A program made the position numbers and the translations under genes. Shown here one piece after another: positions 5,497 through 6,265 of a stretch of DNA of 6,265 nt. The DNA comes from Candidatus Falkowbacteria bacterium CG23_combo_of_CG06-09_8_20_14_all_49_15 (GTDB lineage Bacteria; Patescibacteriota; Patescibacteriia; Patescibacteriales; UM-FILTER-48-10), in assembly GCA_002771615.1 (NCBI GenBank), contig PCSD01000005.1, positions 1-6,265 on the forward strand, written 5' to 3'. A model generated the notes under the pieces. It worked only from the letters and a program-made list of their open reading frames with translations, was not told the origin of the DNA and did no database searches. How positions within the stretch are numbered: the first letter of the stretch is position 1; each line of letters begins with the position of its first letter.

Positions 5497-5735
5497 GGGA
5501 GGAAAAAAGCTCCGCTTGCGCTTTAGTCAAGTTTTGGATCAAACAAAAAATATTGGCTGACATATATCCGGCCGCCTGAGGCGGACGGATGAGTCTACCG
5601 GGAAAATCTTTTTGTCTTCGGCCGGCCGCGGGTTATTAAGCCTTTGTCCGGCCCGGCAAAAGAGCCGCCGAACGCGGTCCCTTTGGAATTAGCCAATTCT
5701 TGACTATTGCCTGACAAGCGGAGCTTTTATTATTC
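5497..5735 (+). ncRNA. Candidate structured RNA of about 235 nt, family unknown
   Basis: The two ends pair perfectly: AAAAGCTCCGCTTG (5505-5518) with CAAGCGGAGCTTTT (5715-5728), 14 bp. Inside this are TAGTCAAG/CTTGACTA (5524-5531 with 5699-5706, 8 bp) and ATTGGCTGA (5552-5560) with 5689-5697 (9 bp, one G-U). The interior can form a hairpin at 5566-5590 (two 5-bp stems around one G-A mismatch, TGA loop) and smaller hairpins at about 5631-5642, 5643-5660 and 5667-5680. A promoter starts it at G5497, and the 3' strand of the closing helix runs into TTTTATTATT. I found no RNase P, tmRNA, SRP or common riboswitch signature. A 6S-like RNA, a MITE-like inverted repeat or an untranslated leader remain possible. 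The minus strand could form the same fold, with a better T-run (six T) after the helix. Confidence 0.45.
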
Positions 5736-5742
5736 CGAAGAT

Positions 5743-6072
5743 CTAGTCCGCTCGGTAATATTTTTCCGGACCCAGAATTTTCAAGGCGGCCAGGGCGAGC
5801 TTCTCTTCATCAATTTCGCCTTCCAGGGAAAAGATCCCTTGGATCCTGCCGCTCCGGCGCCCGCCGCCGGCTGTTTCCCGGGCCGGTTCTGCCGCCATTT
5901 GCGCCATGTTGGCTACCATGCATCCTTCCGGCGCGATATTCAAGACCAGGTCCGTGCCGCGGGCGAATTGATGCAAGGCTTCGCCGACAAAAGGCAGGCA
6001 TTCGCCATGCGGTTTGCCTGTGGGAAAAATTTGGATATTGGTTGGATATTGTGTGTTAAATATTGAATGTGA
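5743..6072 (-). pseudogene. C-terminal remnant resembling a CoA-dehydratase activase-group protein
   Basis: An open frame runs from an upstream stop at 6073-6075 down to TAG at 5743-5745. It contains no in-frame ATG or GTG; the only usable start is a TTG at 5976 with no Shine-Dalgarno site. The protein-like part begins around PTGKPHGECLPFVGEAL, continues ARGTDLVLNIAPEGCMVANM, and ends in LKILGPEKYYRAD. The pattern G-E-x(3)-x-G-E-A followed by D-x-V-x-N-x-x-P-x-G-C-M resembles the C-terminal part of the 2-hydroxyacyl-CoA dehydratase/activase group (BCR/HgdB, DUF2229-like), in which a conserved Cys sits in a P-F-x-C-M motif. The members I know are several hundred residues long, so this is a fragment. 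Sequence beyond about 6020 becomes AT-rich and unlike coding DNA, suggesting a deletion or rearrangement junction. The family call is tentative; that it is a broken or partial gene is more certain. Confidence 0.5.
6031..6051. repeat. 11-bp tandem duplication at the break of the remnant gene
   Basis: TTGGATATTGG (6031-6041) is followed at once by TTGGATATTG (6042-6051). Eleven is not a multiple of three, so such a duplication shifts the reading frame. It lies where the remnant gene loses protein-like composition. Confidence 0.6.
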
Positions 6073-6110
6073 TTAGAAGCTGTAAGAATTATTGTGAGCC
6101 GATCGCGGTG

Positions 6111-6136
6111 AAAAATAAAAAAGCCTTTTTTGGGCT
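6111..6136 (-). terminator. Weak terminator-like hairpin with long T-tract
   Basis: On the minus strand AGCC (6136-6133) and GGCT (6125-6122) form a four-pair stem around a C/A-rich loop. TTTTTATTTTT follows (6121-6111). The stem is short, but the T-tract is strong and it lies only about 20-45 nt after the predicted start of the minus-strand promoter. Confidence 0.35.
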
Positions 6137-6143
6137 GTTTGGC

Positions 6144-6186
6144 TGGTTTGCCAATTTTTTACATTATAAGCAAGATTGGCCAACCA
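6144..6186. repeat. Large dyad overlapping the minus-strand promoter
   Basis: TGGTTTGCCAAT (6144-6155) and ATTGGCCAACCA (6175-6186) are inverted copies with 11 of 12 positions paired and a 19-base centre. The -10 element lies in the centre, the -35 touches the right arm and the predicted start touches the left arm. This is the layout of a repressor operator, though an RNA hairpin is equally possible. Confidence 0.45.
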
Positions 6187-6192
6187 AGTCAA
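6163..6192 (-). promoter_or_regulatory. Minus-strand sigma70-type promoter
   Basis: Read on the minus strand, TTGACT (6192-6187, five of six) and TATAAT (6168-6163, perfect) are separated by 18 bases. The predicted start is near 6156. Downstream lie only the weak terminator-like element and the remnant gene, so it may once have driven the intact gene or may drive a very short RNA. Confidence 0.6.
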
Positions 6193-6265
6193 TATGAATA
6201 AGTCTTTTCTCATTGAAAGATGAGCCTGAACTGGCGAGGCCAGATCAGTTATCTACTCCATAAGT
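6193..6265. other. Right edge without recognisable gene
   Basis: Neither strand shows a credible coding frame here; the ATG at 6194 opens only nine codons. A small palindromic hairpin CTGGC-GAG-GCCAG (6231-6243) and a nested AACTG/CAGTT pair (6229-6233 with 6246-6250) are the only structures seen. They could belong to the edge of an element lying outside the window. Confidence 0.3.

Noticed and set aside
5561..5605. Purine riboswitch, suggested by TCTACCGG after a hairpin
   Set aside because: The preceding stem has a three-base loop where the family needs a kissing loop, and the second hairpin and closing ACTA junction are missing.
5497..5735. RNase P, tmRNA or SRP RNA
   Set aside because: None of their conserved cores (GAGGAAAGTCC; a tRNA-like end with a tag frame; the GGAAGG/AGCAG domain IV loop) is seen on either strand.
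5707..6066. Plus-strand open frame of 119 codons
   Set aside because: It has a TTG start without a ribosome site and lies antisense to the remnant gene, whose minus-strand frame has far more protein-like composition.

Overview
The window reads as chromosomal DNA of an uncultivated bacterium with a small, compact genome. The best guess is the Candidate Phyla Radiation (Patescibacteria, Parcubacteria-like). This rests on style only: short intergenic gaps, promoters sitting almost on start codons, a stand-alone half-length MFS protein, and large proteins with no recognisable family. TGA is used as a stop by the first two genes, so the standard bacterial code applies and the UGA=Gly lineages (Gracilibacteria, SR1) are unlikely. 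No rRNA, tRNA, CRISPR array or intact mobile element is visible.

Layout. Bases 1-259 hold a strong bidirectional-type terminator, a second GC-rich hairpin and a promoter. Bases 260-1593 hold a two-gene (+) operon joined by an ATGA overlap: a TspO/MBR-related multi-span membrane protein and a small, AT-rich membrane protein of unknown function. A convergent half-MFS gene follows on the minus strand (1646-2284). Its extended -10 promoter predicts a transcript starting exactly on the A of its ATG. Divergent from it is a 361-residue M20-family (PepT-like) protein (2374-3459) in which both metal-binding histidines and the catalytic glutamate are replaced, so it is a predicted pseudo-peptidase.

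Bases 3537-3803 are the most striking part. A near-consensus promoter drives a 32-codon leader peptide with a Phe/Tyr block (FYFGFFFY). It overlaps three mutually exclusive RNA helices that end in a perfect 13-bp intrinsic terminator. This is the architecture of a pheA/trp-type ribosome-mediated attenuator. It controls not an amino-acid biosynthesis gene but a 534-residue protein (3804-5408) with an N-terminal GNAT acyltransferase domain and about 350 residues of unrecognised sequence. That gene ends in its own terminator and is monocistronic.

Bases 5462-5735 carry a second promoter whose predicted start immediately precedes a nested RNA fold closed by a perfect 14-bp helix. It is a candidate structured non-coding RNA of about 235 nt that I could not assign to a family. 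Bases 5743-6072 (minus) are the C-terminal remnant of a protein resembling the CoA-dehydratase/activase group, with no usable start codon and an 11-bp tandem duplication near the break. The last 190 bases contain a minus-strand promoter inside a large dyad, a weak terminator-like element, and no recognisable gene.
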